Part shown: positions 1 to 12,303 of the stretch, piece after piece
Position numbering within the stretch: position 1 is the first letter of the stretch
Layout of the letters: each line of letters begins with the position of its first letter
NCBI GenBank assembly: GCA_038373865.1
Contig: JAXGGA010006511.1
Span: 1-64,000 of the forward strand
DNA from: Uloborus plumipes
Taxonomy: Eukaryota; Arthropoda; Arachnida; Araneae; Uloboridae
Reading direction: 5' to 3'
DNA: 64,000 nt
The notes under the pieces: generated by a model
What the model was told of the DNA's origin: nothing
The model's input: the letters and a program-made list of their open reading frames with translations, nothing else
Databases searched by the model: none
Made by a program: the position numbers and the translations under genes

Positions 1-1607
1 AAAAGGTTTGTGTATTTTATGAAAACTTGAAGTAAAACTAATAAAAATGCTGCAGATTATTTCCGACGGCCCAAATAAGTGTCGCAGACTGGCTAGAAAG
101 TGTCTGCTTCTGGGTTGTTATTAAATGCTTTTTTAAATCAGCAGAACATGGAATGTTTACATTTCATATAAAATAATCGGAAAATTATCAACTAAAACTT
201 AAACAACAATTAATTTGATGTTAAAAATGTTTTCACTTACGGCAACTCAGCTGCAGGTTTCATCAAAACATCCGCCATTACTTCGAATCCAACGATGGGT
301 CACGTGGTTAAAATCGACCAATCGAGCTTCGCGGTGAAGAGACCGTTAACAGTTAATGCGCTTATAACCGGCTGCGGAGATTAAAAAAACAGAGAAATCC
401 TGTATTTTATGTAGTTTTATCAGAAACAGATTTTTTCTGTAAAAAATATGGATAATTTCTTCAAAATTTACAGTTTTTTTTTACAGTGTGAGTAGCCAAT
501 GCTGTAGGAGACTTCACCTATTAACTCAATGTTTTGACCGGCTAAAAACTCCTTTGTTTGAGCAGATACACGGTAACTCAAATTGTCATGATGAAGAAAG
601 ATTCGCCCCACCTTCTGCTTTTCCCAACTTGTGCGATGTTTTCCAACAAAGTGATCAGGTACCATTCAGAATGGACAGTCCTGTAGTTCTATAAAGTGAC
701 TATCTTCACGTTACCGGTTACTGCTTCGGTATGTTTTTCCCACGAGTAACTTTTGTTAAATTTATTCATCTTGGAAAGACAAAATACAGTCAATTGCTGT
801 TTTCTTTTCGTTTTAATATGCATATGATTATAGTCACCTGTATGGGTGTTATAGAAGGTTTTGATTTACTTTAAATGTATTTTTTAGCATTTCCGTGCAC
901 TAGCTGACATGATCCTTAGTTTAAGTTTTTTCTAAATTCTGCTGGATTCAACTCGAACAATTTTTTTTCTGCCAAATGTTTATCTATATATGTAATATCT
1001 TATTGATGCTTGTCATACTAATGCCCAAAGATGCCTCAATCTCACAGTTTGTCATACTAAGATCATGCTAAATCAGTTCGCTAACAATATCGATACTTTC
1101 TGGCACAACACCAATTTTTTACGACCTTCCTAAAGCTTGTGTTGGCGGACAAGCTACAGGATTTACTTGGGTATTCAACTTTTTTTACATAGCTATAGGA
1201 GGATGTTGCTGACTTCATAAAGAATTATTTTTCATCGATACATACTTGTCTTAATAATTCATGTCGAAAACGAGGAAAAACAGTCGTACAAAAGTATTCA
1301 CAAGGCAATTCCATTTTTTTTCCTAGGACGAATTCTTCAACTTACTTTAAAAAACACAAAGCCAGAACTTTCTAAAAGAATTGTGGTTTAAAATGTCAAA
1401 TTTTCGTTTGGAAGCATCAGCGATCAGTGACTTTTTGCAGTCCAGAAAAGTCCAGAATAGCAAGTCCAGAAATATAAATAGCAACCCTCGTATATGATGG
1501 TTTGTCAACTAATAAATAAAATTCTACCAAGTCACATGCAATGGACAAATAAAAATGCAATAATTTTGGAGCATTAAAAATTTTAAACTTGGCAAAATCC
1601 ATAAATA
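1..1607. other. unassigned AT-rich DNA
   Basis: No gene, repeat family or RNA is recognised here. Open frames are short (under 70 codons) and AT-driven. Homopolymer T runs are common, as expected of intergenic or intronic DNA in an AT-rich genome. Confidence 0.5.
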
Positions 1608-2272
1608 CAGGGTGTTCCGTAACTAATTGTACAAACTTTTAGAGGTGTTAGAGGGGACTGTAAGAAGCAAGAATCTCATAGGAATATAGGGTCGCAGACG
1701 CAGTGATAACGTACACACTACGTATACACAAACTATAAAAAGTTTGTGAGAATGGTTCGTCTTGTGACGGTCAGTTATTGTAATTTTGGAGCATGTAAGA
1801 TAACGGCAGGCAACAAAATGTCAACAACTCCTTCAACTCTTTCTTAAAAGCTAAAATATTGTGAAAATCTTCGTTGTGCATTAAATTTGCGACTTTTTTC
1901 GCATCCACCTCTTTCTGACTCGTATTTAGGGGGCATCCCAGGGTATCGTGTCCCGTAAATACGAGCCAGAAACAGGTGGCTGCGAAAAAAGCCACAAATT
2001 TAATACACAAGGAAGATTTTTCAAAATGTTTTAGTTTTTAAGAAAGGTTTAAAGGAGTTGTTGACATTTTGCTGCCTGCCGCTCTCTTACATGCTCCGAA
2101 ATAACAATAACCGACCGTCGCAAGACGAGCCATTCTCATAAACTTTTATAGTTGGTGTGTACGTAGTGCGTTAGCATTGCGTCTGCGACCCTATGTTTCT
2201 ATGCGATTCTTGCTTCTTATGGTCCCCTCTAACATCCCTAAAGGTTTGTACAATTAGTTACGGAACACCCTG
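1608..2272. mobile_element. TA-flanked foldback (palindromic) element
   Basis: The element runs from CAGGGTGTTCCGTAACT to its reverse complement AGTTACGGAACACCCTG, with TA on each side (1606-1607, 2273-2274). The two halves remain complementary almost to the centre near 1940, giving arms of about 320 bp with scattered mismatches. For example, the GTCGCAGACGCA block near 1692 pairs with TGCGTCTGCGACC near 2180. The innermost stem is CTCGTATTTA / TAAATACGAG around a short loop. No transposase is present, so it is a non-autonomous foldback element. TA flanks suggest the Tc1/mariner group, but the superfamily is not proven. Confidence 0.8.
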
Positions 2273-2274
2273 TA

Positions 2275-5200
2275 TATCATAAAATTATTTGATATACTTT
2301 TTTTTTTGATTTCTAAACCTATTTCATTACTTCAAAATAATTTAGATTGTGATTGTGTTACTCATATAATATTTTGCATTAATTTATTTAATTAATATTA
2401 CTTTTAATGATATTTTACGCAGCATCTGGACCTTTGATTAAGAAAGATATACTGTATTATCTGTTATTTTCCATTAATATAATATTTTTCAAAAATATTC
2501 TTCTTAGATGGGCCATGGTTTCTCGATTTACCCTATACAAATTAGTTCACAAATCTATATGACTTATGTCTTATTTAAAATAGCCTTGTTTTAAGTAATT
2601 ATATATAATTAGTTTATATAATTAATATGCATATACGTATAGATATCAGCTCTAATAAATCAGAATATGTTTCCTGAACTCAGGACTCAGGAGTTGGGGA
2701 GTATGGTAGTAGTAATAGTGAGTAGGTAATAGTGATTTTGATTATAGATATAGTGATAAGATTTTGATTTGTTTTTCCTCAAACTAGTAGAGTTTGTAAT
2801 AAGGCATAAAAGCAATGAGCAGGCTTAACAACCAAGCCCACTCTCTGTCCTCGATATGGGGTATATATGTCAACCTAATGTATTGATGTGTGTGTTAATT
2901 AATGTACATTTAAATACCTAATATATCCCTGCTAATTTATGGGAGACTACAGAGAGTAATACCACAGAGTTCCGATTGCGTCTTAAATGGCTGAAATTAT
3001 GGCAGTCGGCGACGTACACCCAACTGTGACTATCATGGGTGGTTGGAGAAATATCCACATCGTCTAATTACATATTCCTCCTGTTTGTCGTATCTACGTG
3101 GGGGACCCTTTGGCAATGATTTGCCGATGGGGCCCCTTCTAGCAGGGTGGCCCCTATTACCGCGTCGGCCCCTTTGGACCCCATGGATGGAGAACCAGGA
3201 AGTAAATGGGGATCTCACGCTTCCATGGGCGCCGCTCTTTTCATCCTTCCCCCACGTCCCGTTGTGCTAGTTGTCATCAGCATGGTGGTTGGGAACAGCA
3301 TGTGGAACTCTGCGCCAAGAAGGGTAGATGCTAGGGTTGGTGGATGTAGAGCTTCTACAGAGGACAGGCTAGCCTATCCGCCATTTTGGTTCCAAGACAG
3401 CTTTGGATCCAGCCAGTACTTGGAAACACGTTAATGTTGTCCCTGGTTGCTCTGGGGTAAAATAAGTGATGGTAAGTTGAATAAAACGCCACGAAAGAAA
3501 ATAATTTCAGAAATTTTAAAATCTCTTTATTGGGAAATGATCCTTGTTAATTAAGTCCATTTTCATTCTGCACTTGTTTTGAACCTTAGTTTATGAAAAA
3601 ATTTCTTCATATAGACAAAAATCGTCGAACATCAATCAGGCAACAACGTATTAGAAACTTAGGTGCCATTTTTCTTCAGTGCGACTCGAGTACACATGCC
3701 AGTGGTTCCGCGCTATCCGTTTTGGAACAAAAATGTCGAATGAGTCAGCTCCCCTTTTATAGGAGCCTTAGGTGGATGCAGGCAGGGGACGAGAGAAGGC
3801 ATCCTTGATTGGGATCGTCTGCCTTTCGGAATACTGATGCGGATTAGAGAGAGATGTCGGGGAGAACGGATGATGATGAAGGTGGTTCATCAGTCCCAGG
3901 GAGTTGCGTTGAAATTCGTGTCAGGTTTTGGCATGACTTTGATTTGAGATGTCAAAGTTTGCTGGGAGTAATTGATTATGCTAACTTCAGTTTTGAAATT
4001 TCTATGTTTAAGTAATCTGATTTGGGGAGAAAAGGAGAAGTTTTGTTTATTTATTCATTTTCAATTTGAGGTGAAGCAATTTCAATAATTTTCTTACCAA
4101 ACAGAATGTTATTTAAAAAAATGCTATTAGTGAATGCATTTAAAAAATAAGAATGTCATGAAAGTAGTTATGTTTAGATTTTTATGTTTGACTAAGGATA
4201 ATACTACTTTAAATAATAAAGACTAACGGCAGTTTTCGTCTTTTGAATTGCCACTAATTTCATAAATATTTTATTTGCTTTCATAAAACTGTTACGCTAT
4301 TTGATTAATTGATTTATTAATATCATACTGTTATTGTTACAATTTTATAGTATAAATTTTAGATCTTATCAATAGTAAAGGGATTTAATTGCTTCATTCA
4401 TAATAATTTGAATGTTAAAAAGGAAGATAACAGTTTATCATTAACAAATATGTTGTAACCTAAGTACCAACCTAATTCCCAAAGCTTTGGTGGCACCTAT
4501 CGAAACCAACTACCTCTCCTGATGTCCTGATCATCCTCCACCAGTGGTACATCAGAGATCAGAAGAAATATTTTTTTTTTACATAAAATAATAAGTTTTG
4601 TGCCCATATTCCAATTAAAACATGTATACATTAGCGAAAACTGAAATTTATAGCAATGATACTCGCACGTTTTTCCGGCAATGTTTTCTTAAATGTTATC
4701 TTTTTTTGGAGAACAGCAATTAAAAAAAAATGTCAACCTTCAAAATAAATCTACCTTACCTACTACCAATAGATAAAGATTCGACAAACACGAAGGCAGC
4801 GATTCGAATGTATTCCTGCATAAGTGTGTCATCAGGGAAATTCTCAATAAACATAGATTACAGCAAAAAACTAAAAACAAATAGATGTTCATTTTTCAAG
4901 TACTCAAAGCCTATTCTAGTACTATATCCAGTTTGACCAGTAGAAAATTTATGCATCAAACACATAAATTTAATCCAAAAAATCATACATGAATACTAAA
5001 TCTGTATTTAAGCCCCAAGACCTTCTCCTAAAAAGTCTACTTTATTACCTCACCCAGAAATGGCTCCATGCAAATCACACCAAAGGAATACGAAAGTCCT
5101 GATACAGAGATACAACTTCTGTGGCTTTTTTGCGAGTCCTATCGACATCTAAGCGATGTCCAATGCATGCATAAAATGTTTCGCCGATTATGGAAAGCGG

Positions 5201-6984
5201 AACACATTTATCACAACCCTCCTTCTTGCTGGGGTGTCCTCCACCCCCTATTTATTGGCGGCCAAGTCAAGCGTAGTTTCTGGTGGCTACAAATAGAGTT
5301 GAACGAGGGTGAGGGCTGTGGTTTGTTTTTTTTTTTAATGTATTTTTCTTCAAGTGAAGGGGAGGGGATGTATATAAGTGGTGAAAATGGGATTTTAATG
5401 CGCCGCAGGTTTTGTGGTCGATGATTTTTTTTCTTGCTACTTCAGTCAACACGATCGGGAGAAGAAATTTATCAAGTTGAGTTTTCGACCAAGTATGTTC
5501 GATTTTGTGTGTATAGTGTGCAAGAAGCAGATGATTGTGTGTGTAAGAAGTTGATGATGGCGTGTGTAATATAAGTAGTATCGAATCATCATAGCATTTT
5601 TTTTTCTCTTTCTTTCTTTCGTTCTTCCTTTTTTTTCTTTTCTTCATGTTCGTTTAATAGTTTACCTTCTCCCCTAAAAATGAAAGGTAACATAAGTATC
5701 AACCAATCACCAGTTTTTTTTTTTTTTCAGAAAAAATATTAAGACTATTTAAAGCATTTTAAGTTTAAACAACTAAGGAGAATCCAACATGGTAAGACAA
5801 TAACTTATTAGTCAGCACAGAATGAAAACTAAAATTTAAGCACCTATGTTTTTGTTAATAATTTTTTAAACTCCGCCTCGACCCCTCTTGGAAATCAGAT
5901 CTTATTCTCAATTGAGAATTTTAACCCTAATTCAAAAATATAAGCTGAAACAATGTCTTTTGTTAAACATTGTGGTTATTGTCGAGAACTCCAGTTCGTA
6001 TCTGCCAATTTCTGATATCCGTTCTTTTTTTTTTAATTCAAAGTTTAGTTTTGATACCGTAACTTTATTAATTTATTTGACTAAGTTATATATTTTTTTA
6101 CTAAATACATAGTAGATAATTCTTTCCTTGTGTTCTAAAATTTTTTCGTGAGACTGGGCAATTCAATTACAATAAACGGTGACAAATGTTCAGTCGCTCG
6201 GTTCTGCGCTGGCTCAATGCTTTTAATGCTTCAGCTTTGAAAAAATTGTACAGGCAATACCCGAAAGAAACAACTATGACTTCTGATCGGAAATCAGCAT
6301 TGCGCTTATAATATCTATTCAACAATATTTCAGCTTTTTAAAACCAGTTTTACGAGAAAGTTGAAAATATACTGAACTTGTAATCATTTTATATTGAAAG
6401 CCTGAGCATGTTCAACTTTATTTTCACTTAAAAATAATTTAAATAATACTTTATAAGTCTTGTAAAAAATATCAATGAATAAAATATGCAATTTGGTACT
6501 TTTTACTCTGCCTCCTTGTTTTTTAAAACTTTAATTTCATTCGTTAAGTATTGATAATCTCTATAGAAAACTATCACAGGATTTATTTTAATATGTTATA
6601 ATAAATATCCAAATATTTGTATAACATAATATTAAGTCCTTTCAATTGTGCATACATTTCAATATTTGAATAAAATAATCTAGCAAGCAGTGCCCACTTG
6701 TTACTTTATATCTAAAAATAATATTGATTACAGAGAAAAAAAAATGCAATGTCAAAAGATTTTGCTGGATGTCGTTTCAAATATCATTGGTATTGAAAAG
6801 AAGGATCATTGAAAGTATTTACACACATGCACTAATATCACACGAATATTGTGCTTCTGATTTTACTTTGCATTTTATCTTTCGCATTATTTACTTCTGA
6901 AAGGTGGTTATGGTTCTGAAATTTGGTTATCTGAAAGGTGGTCATTATTAAAGTCCTTATGCAGGGACTCTAATCATTAATATT
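2275..6984. other. unassigned DNA with a GC-richer patch
   Basis: No gene is recognised. About 2990-3480 is clearly richer in G+C than its surroundings and has runs of GGCCCC and CCCC. The 61- and 95-codon frames there show no domain and lack a convincing exon structure. The rest is AT-rich, with poly(T) runs at about 5326, 5601-5640 and 5715. Confidence 0.45.
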
Positions 6985-6988
6985 TTAA

Positions 6989-7511
6989 CCCATTTATGAC
7001 CAGTAGCCTAAAAACGGGACGCTTGTTAGTTACTGCATACAAAAAAATGTAATGGGTATATTCTTTTACTAAAGCTGTTTTTCACTAGTTAAATAATCCT
7101 TCTTCTTGAGAAAATGAGTTAGAGCCACTATTTGGACATCAGAGTTTATTTATTGACAGCTATTTTCAGACAAATCAGTCAAGCGACGATCCAGCATGTG
7201 TAGCCACAGAAAGTTTTTTTTTTTTTTGGAACTTACTTTTCATAAAATTAAACTATTTTAAACTGATTTGCTTAAAATGGATCACAGATGCCTTCTGTAA
7301 TGTTACTTTGCAAAAGTAAAGTCATTAATGTCGTATTTTGCTCACATATCTGCAAAATATCCCATAAACAGGACGTTAAATAACTTAATAAATATGGCAA
7401 CGGCGAACTATTTTAAGCCTAAAATGTACGTAAACCATTCCAAGTAAGAGTTTTAAGCAGATAAAAATTGAAAAAAAAAAATGTTAAGAAAAAAACTTGG
7501 GCATAAATGGG
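6989..7511. mobile_element. piggyBac-type MITE with TTAA target sites
   Basis: Terminal inverted repeats CCCATTTATGACC and, reading inward from the right, CCCATTTATGCCC are bounded directly by TTAA at 6985-6988 and 7512-7515. A TTAA duplication next to a terminal CCC is the hallmark of piggyBac elements. The 523-bp interior has no transposase frame, so it would have needed an enzyme supplied elsewhere. Confidence 0.72.
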
Positions 7512-7515
7512 TTAA

Positions 7516-8677
7516 TACCATTTTTTGAATTATTATTATTTTAACATTAATATTAGAAATATTTTTTGTCAAAAATTAGTACTTTTTTTTACCGTCATTA
7601 TTATTTTCGCTCTCACCATAATTATCTTAATTATCCTGATATATATGTTTTATTGCCATGTTAGTTATTTCTGTATTTTATTTTCAGGTCAAAGGGAAGT
7701 CAATTTTTGCAGTTATGAGAGTAAGTATAAGACCTTGAGAAAAATATAAAGGTGAAATGAGTTTGTACATTTAGTTGGAAATGTTCGTTTACAGTTAGTT
7801 ACTTGAGCATGAGCAATAGCTTTTTTAGCAGATTGATATAATCTTGCGTTGTTTATATCCTTACGATTATTTAGTTAATTTTTCAGAAACATAATACCTA
7901 GTTATAAATACGAAAGCCCTTTTAGAATGCAGCATAAACATCGTTCAAATCAAAAACTTTGTCAAGTCGTTAGAAATTCAATTTCATTACTATCTCGTTT
8001 TTAAAACTAGATTCAGTCGTCTATCATATTACAAGCTCATATGGACCCTTTTACGGAATTCTATAGACAACTTTGCAAATAAAATTTCATATTTTTTGGA
8101 AATTAAATATCAATACCATTTTATTTTTCTTTATTTTATTTTCTTCATTTTTCTAAAAAAAAGAGAAGAAAAAAAATACATTTTATTTGCTAGCATTTTT
8201 TCAAAACTTCAAATCTTGTGTTCTGGAGTTTGATCATAATAATTATTGAAAAATATATTTGATTGATTTCATTTAATTGATTTCACTATCAAAATCGGTA
8301 TCATTTCAATATCCGTACCGAAAAATGAAGCATTAAACCAAAAAAAAAAAAAAAAAAAGAGAGAGAAAGAAAAAAAAAAATAAATAAGTATAATATTATC
8401 ATAAATATCTATCTACACATTTGAATGACGATAAAAATTAAAATTTAGTAAGATAATTTAAGTAATAATCATAATGTTTAATAACAAATTTGCCGATCAA
8501 TCTGTCCTGTGTCCCTTATTTTATCAATTTATTTATTTATTTAATTTGGTCAATGTTAATCATTGTCATCATCATTATTATTTTATTTATTTTTTTCTTT
8601 TATTTGATGTTCCTTTCAGTACTTTTATTCAATATATTCATATGAAATACTTAAAACATTTTGTTAAGAAAAATTTT
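7516..8677. other. unassigned AT-rich DNA with poly-purine tract
   Basis: No gene is recognised. A nearly pure A/G tract, mostly A, lies at about 8338-8382. The flanks are ordinary AT-rich sequence with poly(T) and TTTA runs. Confidence 0.45.
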
Positions 8678-9195
8678 TAACCGACTTCAACAAAGGAGGA
8701 GGTTATACAATTCGTCGGAGAAATTTTTTTTTTGGTATGTTACAAGATTACTCGAAGATGCCTGGATCGATTTCAAAAATTCTTTTTTTGTTAGAAAGGT
8801 CTTTCTTTTCGATTGGTCCCATCCTCTCGTGGTCAGGGTTCGATAACGGGAACCTGCAGAAATCTTTCGAAAAAGAAATTGGGACCACAGTAATCGTAAT
8901 AATGACCGTTTTGAACGCCAGGCTTCTCTGGATTGCATAATGAAATTCATTTCTATGGTCTTTTTGAAAATTTTAAACCGAGTATCTTTCTATGTCCTGC
9001 TTTTTCTCCTTAAGGGCCATGCTCCACATCGACGTAAAGCAGAAAAATTAGGCAGAAGCGTAAAATGGATTCAATGGTGTTTCTATGGAAAGTACTCGGA
9101 TTTTCGGTTTCTGCCTTTAGTTTCGGTCGCGTTTTACGCTGATGTGGAGCATGGCCCTAACTCCAACGAACTGAAAGTCGTACCAGGTACTAATT
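8678..9195 (+). repeat. degenerate repeat starting AACCGACTTC
   Basis: The stretch begins AACCGACTTCAACAAAGGAG and continues GAGGTTATACAATTCGTCGG, followed by a T run and a segment around GGTCCCATCCTCTCGTGGTC. I recall this motif order from a dispersed repeat common in arthropod genomes, but I cannot name its class from this sequence. It is interrupted by the PIF-type MITE at 9014-9157. Frames across it are short and are not taken as genes. Confidence 0.4.
9014..9157. mobile_element. PIF/Harbinger-type MITE with TAA target sites
   Basis: Inverted ends GGGCCATGCTCCACATC and GATGTGGAGCATGGCCC lie between TAA copies (9011-9013, 9158-9160). A 3-bp TWA duplication with GGG-starting ends is typical of PIF/Harbinger. 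Similarity between the arms continues inward (GACGTAAAGC against GCGTAAAACG). At 144 bp it is far too short to encode anything. Confidence 0.75.
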
Positions 9196-9735
9196 GATTC
9201 GTAATATTTCAGGTTTTATTAGTCTTAATTTACATAAGTTTTGATAAAGGAATTCTGAAGAAAGTGAGGAAAATTTCCAAATTTTTGCTCAAGTTTAAAG
9301 CGATTTGTCCTAAATGATTAAATATAAAATACATTGTTACAAAACGTGATTGATATGAAACAGTTTTTATAATGATAATGAAAATTTTGAATGAAGGCTT
9401 AACTGAAGCAAACATGAAACTCATTAGCGTGCCACGTACGTAATACGTCGTAAAATTTTATGAACCGCCAGCATCTAATGTTGTTTTGAAATATAAATTA
9501 GTTGAAAAACCGTTAATATTTAGCCTTTGATTAAACTAGTACACAAATAAATACCAGAGAATAACAAGGATTATTTTTTAGTGTCAATCGTTTAAAATTT
9601 AAGACTGGCTGATACTTTCTTTCTTTTTTTTCCTTACATTTTACATAGTTTATTTTATGAAGCATTTGCTTAAGCAAATTAGGTGAAGTTTTGTAATGGA
9701 AACATTACCTTATTTCATATGTACATTTACACTAA

Positions 9736-10215
9736 AAGGAATAAAATAAAATATTTTTGGAAAAAAAAATTGAACCGACTTCGGAACTTCACTCGGCAAG
9801 TGCTCTAAAAAGTAAAAAATAATTTTATTCTTTGAACACCATCGACACTACATTTAAACATAAGTTTTGAAGTCGGTGCAAAAACTATAGGTGAAATGAT
9901 GTTTAACTACATTTTGCCAACATTTTTCAGAGAAACCCATTGAAAATTAAGAGCTGAATATTTGAACCATTACATAAATATGTGGTTGTCAATGTAGTGT
10001 ATGCGAATGCGATTAAAGAACCTGGATTCATTGCAATTTATATATATAGTTAAATTATAGTATCGTATAGTGTTTTTGCACCGACTTCAAAACTTATGTT
10101 TAAATGTAGTGTCGATGGTGTTCAAAGAATAAAATTATTTTTTACTTTTTAGAGCACTTGCCGAGTGAAGTTCCGAAGTCGGTTCAATTTGTTTTCCAAA
10201 AATATTTTATTCCTT
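9736..10215. mobile_element. hairpin (foldback) element, ~155-bp arms
   Basis: The left arm (9736-9889) and right arm (about 10057-10215) are almost exact reverse complements. Matching blocks include TTGAACCGACTTCGGAACTT, ACTCGGCAAGTGCTCTAAAA and TAAACATAAGTTTTGAAGTC. The unpaired centre is about 170 bp. No target duplication is clear and there is no coding capacity. The internal ACCGACTTC motifs resemble the start of the 8678 repeat, which may be coincidence or shared ancestry. Confidence 0.75.
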
Positions 10216-11137
10216 AATTAATATTTACCACAGAATGCCAAAATTTTCTTTATGTTCTTCCCTCTTGCGCATTCTCTTTGCTGTTTGTCATCTTCATCAT
10301 CATTATCAACATCACATTATTACTATTATTTTATTTACTGTTATTTTTATTAATCTTGTTCCTTACATTTTAAACATTTATCCTCCACACCATTATGAAA
10401 CACGAAAAGAGAACCAAAACTTTTTCCGAAAGCAGTTTCCATAACACTAGGCTTTAAATCAAAACACTACACACTCTTGAGCTATTGCGGAGAATTACTC
10501 AGTGGAGAGGGCAGTATTCAAAGCTCGACCACATGAAAGTCAAATGGACCTAGACATCCCCCCCCTTTTACTGTGTATATATCTATATATTAATCACTCC
10601 CTATCTGATTTTACATTTATATCCTTCGTACGTACCAGTGGTATACGTCGTTTTAAAACATTTCCTCCCTACCCCTCTTCCCGCCAAATGACATCGTTTA
10701 ACCGGGGCGGAACAATTTTGATTGATCCGGTGTAGGAAAAGAACACACCAACATTCCCCCCTCGTTGATTTTAGTTGCGGTTTTCGCTCTCATTTTTTCT
10801 ATTTTCTTTGTCCTTTTATTTTTTGCTACTCACTTTACTTTTAGCACGATTCTGTTTAGAGCCTTTTTTGTCCCAAAATGGGTGTTTTACAAAGTTCGCA
10901 TAGGAGCCGATGTGGCCTGATTGGTATAAAAATAGTGACAACTAATGAAAACCCTGTTTCACAAAGATAGAAGAAGCAATAATAATAGCTCACACGAAGT
11001 AATTATTCAACTATATTGCTCTGAGTGTTACATAATCATACAAATTAGCGGAGTTAAATATGGACCAATAAAAATCAGTGTTGAGTTGAAAAAAATCGTA
11101 AAATCGAGGTTCGTTGAGTCAAAGTTGTTTTTGTACT
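10216..11137. other. unassigned DNA
   Basis: No gene is recognised. A motif group near 10970-11080 (ATAGCTCACACGAAG, then TTAAATATGGACCAATAAAA) recurs around 11585 and 12025 and more weakly around 13175. The block has therefore been duplicated locally, and later elements separate the copies. Confidence 0.4.
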
Positions 11138-11139
11138 AT

Positions 11140-11563
11140 CCCAAGTAGCATCAACGCATCGGATTTTGCTCGGCCGATCATCGAACTCCTCGTAAACTGA
11201 TCCCGTAACGCACGATGACATCGTTCCGATCAGTATCCGGTACCAGAGCACGGTTTTCGATTAGCTACTTTTCATCGGAAAGCGATATCCTTCCGATGAA
11301 CTTTCCCGATGAAAATAAGCCGAGCATCCAAAATTGATTCTAAATTCATCGGCACGGGACTGCACTGCTAGTAAATTGCTTCAAATCTCATCGTATTTCG
11401 AGCAAAACTCATCGGATTTTGCTGCTCGGATTCTGTTTGGGCAATGAGACATATTGGAGCAATTCCCGATGAGAACTCATCGAATCCGATCATCGGCCGA
11501 TGAGAATTCCATCGTGTTTCGATGAATGGCCGATCATCGGCCGATGAAATTATGCTGCTATCG
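11140..11563 (+). mobile_element. CCCAAGTAGCA-family element, copy 1
   Basis: It begins CCCAAGTAGCATCAACGCAT and ends in GCTGCTATCG, an eroded reverse complement of the family end. AT may be the 2-bp target duplication (11138-11139, 11564-11565). The interior is full of the palindromic motif ATCGGCCGAT and of CATCGG/CCGATG repeats. It is colinear with the longer copy at 33439-34618 but has a single 60-bp unit where that copy has an array. There is no coding frame. The superfamily is unknown. Confidence 0.65.
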
Positions 11564-11643
11564 ATATAGCTTAGATTAGTAATAATAACTCACACGAAGC
11601 GATTTTCAACTATATTGACTTGATATCTAAAGCTCAATCAGGA

Positions 11644-11905
11644 AATTGTGAGACTGTAGTTTTGTCTCTGTTAAGAACTCATCAGTCAGGATTAGTCAGT
11701 AACCGAGCTGAAGGCAGATTTCTTCTCATTGTAGCTGAGATTACCATCAAGCTGGTAGATAAAATTAAGATTTGTTTTTTAAATTAATTTTATCTACTAG
11801 TTTGAAGATAATCTTAGATACAGTAAAGGGAAATCTGTCTCTAGTTCTGAATATTCCTGATTGATGAGTTCCTAACAAGGGCGAAACTACCGTCTCAAGA
11901 TGCCA
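11644..11905. repeat. imperfect foldback repeat
   Basis: The left arm (TGAGACTGTAGTTTTG, AAGAACTCATCAGTCAGGA, TGGTAGATAAAATTAA in order) pairs with the right arm in reverse (TTAATTTTATCTACTAG, TCCTGATTGATGAGTTC, CGAAACTACCGTCTCA). Arms are about 125 bp with a short AT-rich centre near 11775. No target duplication was found. Confidence 0.65.
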
Positions 11906-12295
11906 TGACCGGGCTGTAAGTACATTTGTTTATAGTTTTGCCTTTGCCCTGACTTAATGGATTGTAATTTATTGCATATGATATTGACTTGGGTGTAAAA
12001 TTATGTTTTAACGCTTAATGTAGTTAAATATGGACCAGCAAAAACCAGTGCTGAATTGAAGAAAAGGAAAAAAAATGTCTGCCGGAAAGGGACAAGACAC
12101 AAGTATAACTTGATCTTTTCTTAGACGCTTCTAAACTGGTGGTTTGACTTGAATCAATGAAACTTCGAAAAGCTGAATTATTTGAAACGTTTAAAATGCC
12201 TGAACTCCACGAATATATGCTTTATTTAGGCTAGTCTAACTTTATGCTACATTCAATCCAGTCTAAATTAATGCTATGTGCTAAATTTATTGATA
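11906..12295. other. unassigned DNA
   Basis: This stretch contains a second copy of the local motif TTAAATATGGACCAGCAAAA (about 12025). Nothing else is recognised. Confidence 0.4.
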
Positions 12296-12303
12296 GAACT
12301 AAC

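Noticed and set aside
3033..3218. Glycine-rich minus-strand frame reminiscent of collagen
   Set aside because: Gly does not keep a regular three-residue spacing, and the frame is short and interrupted.
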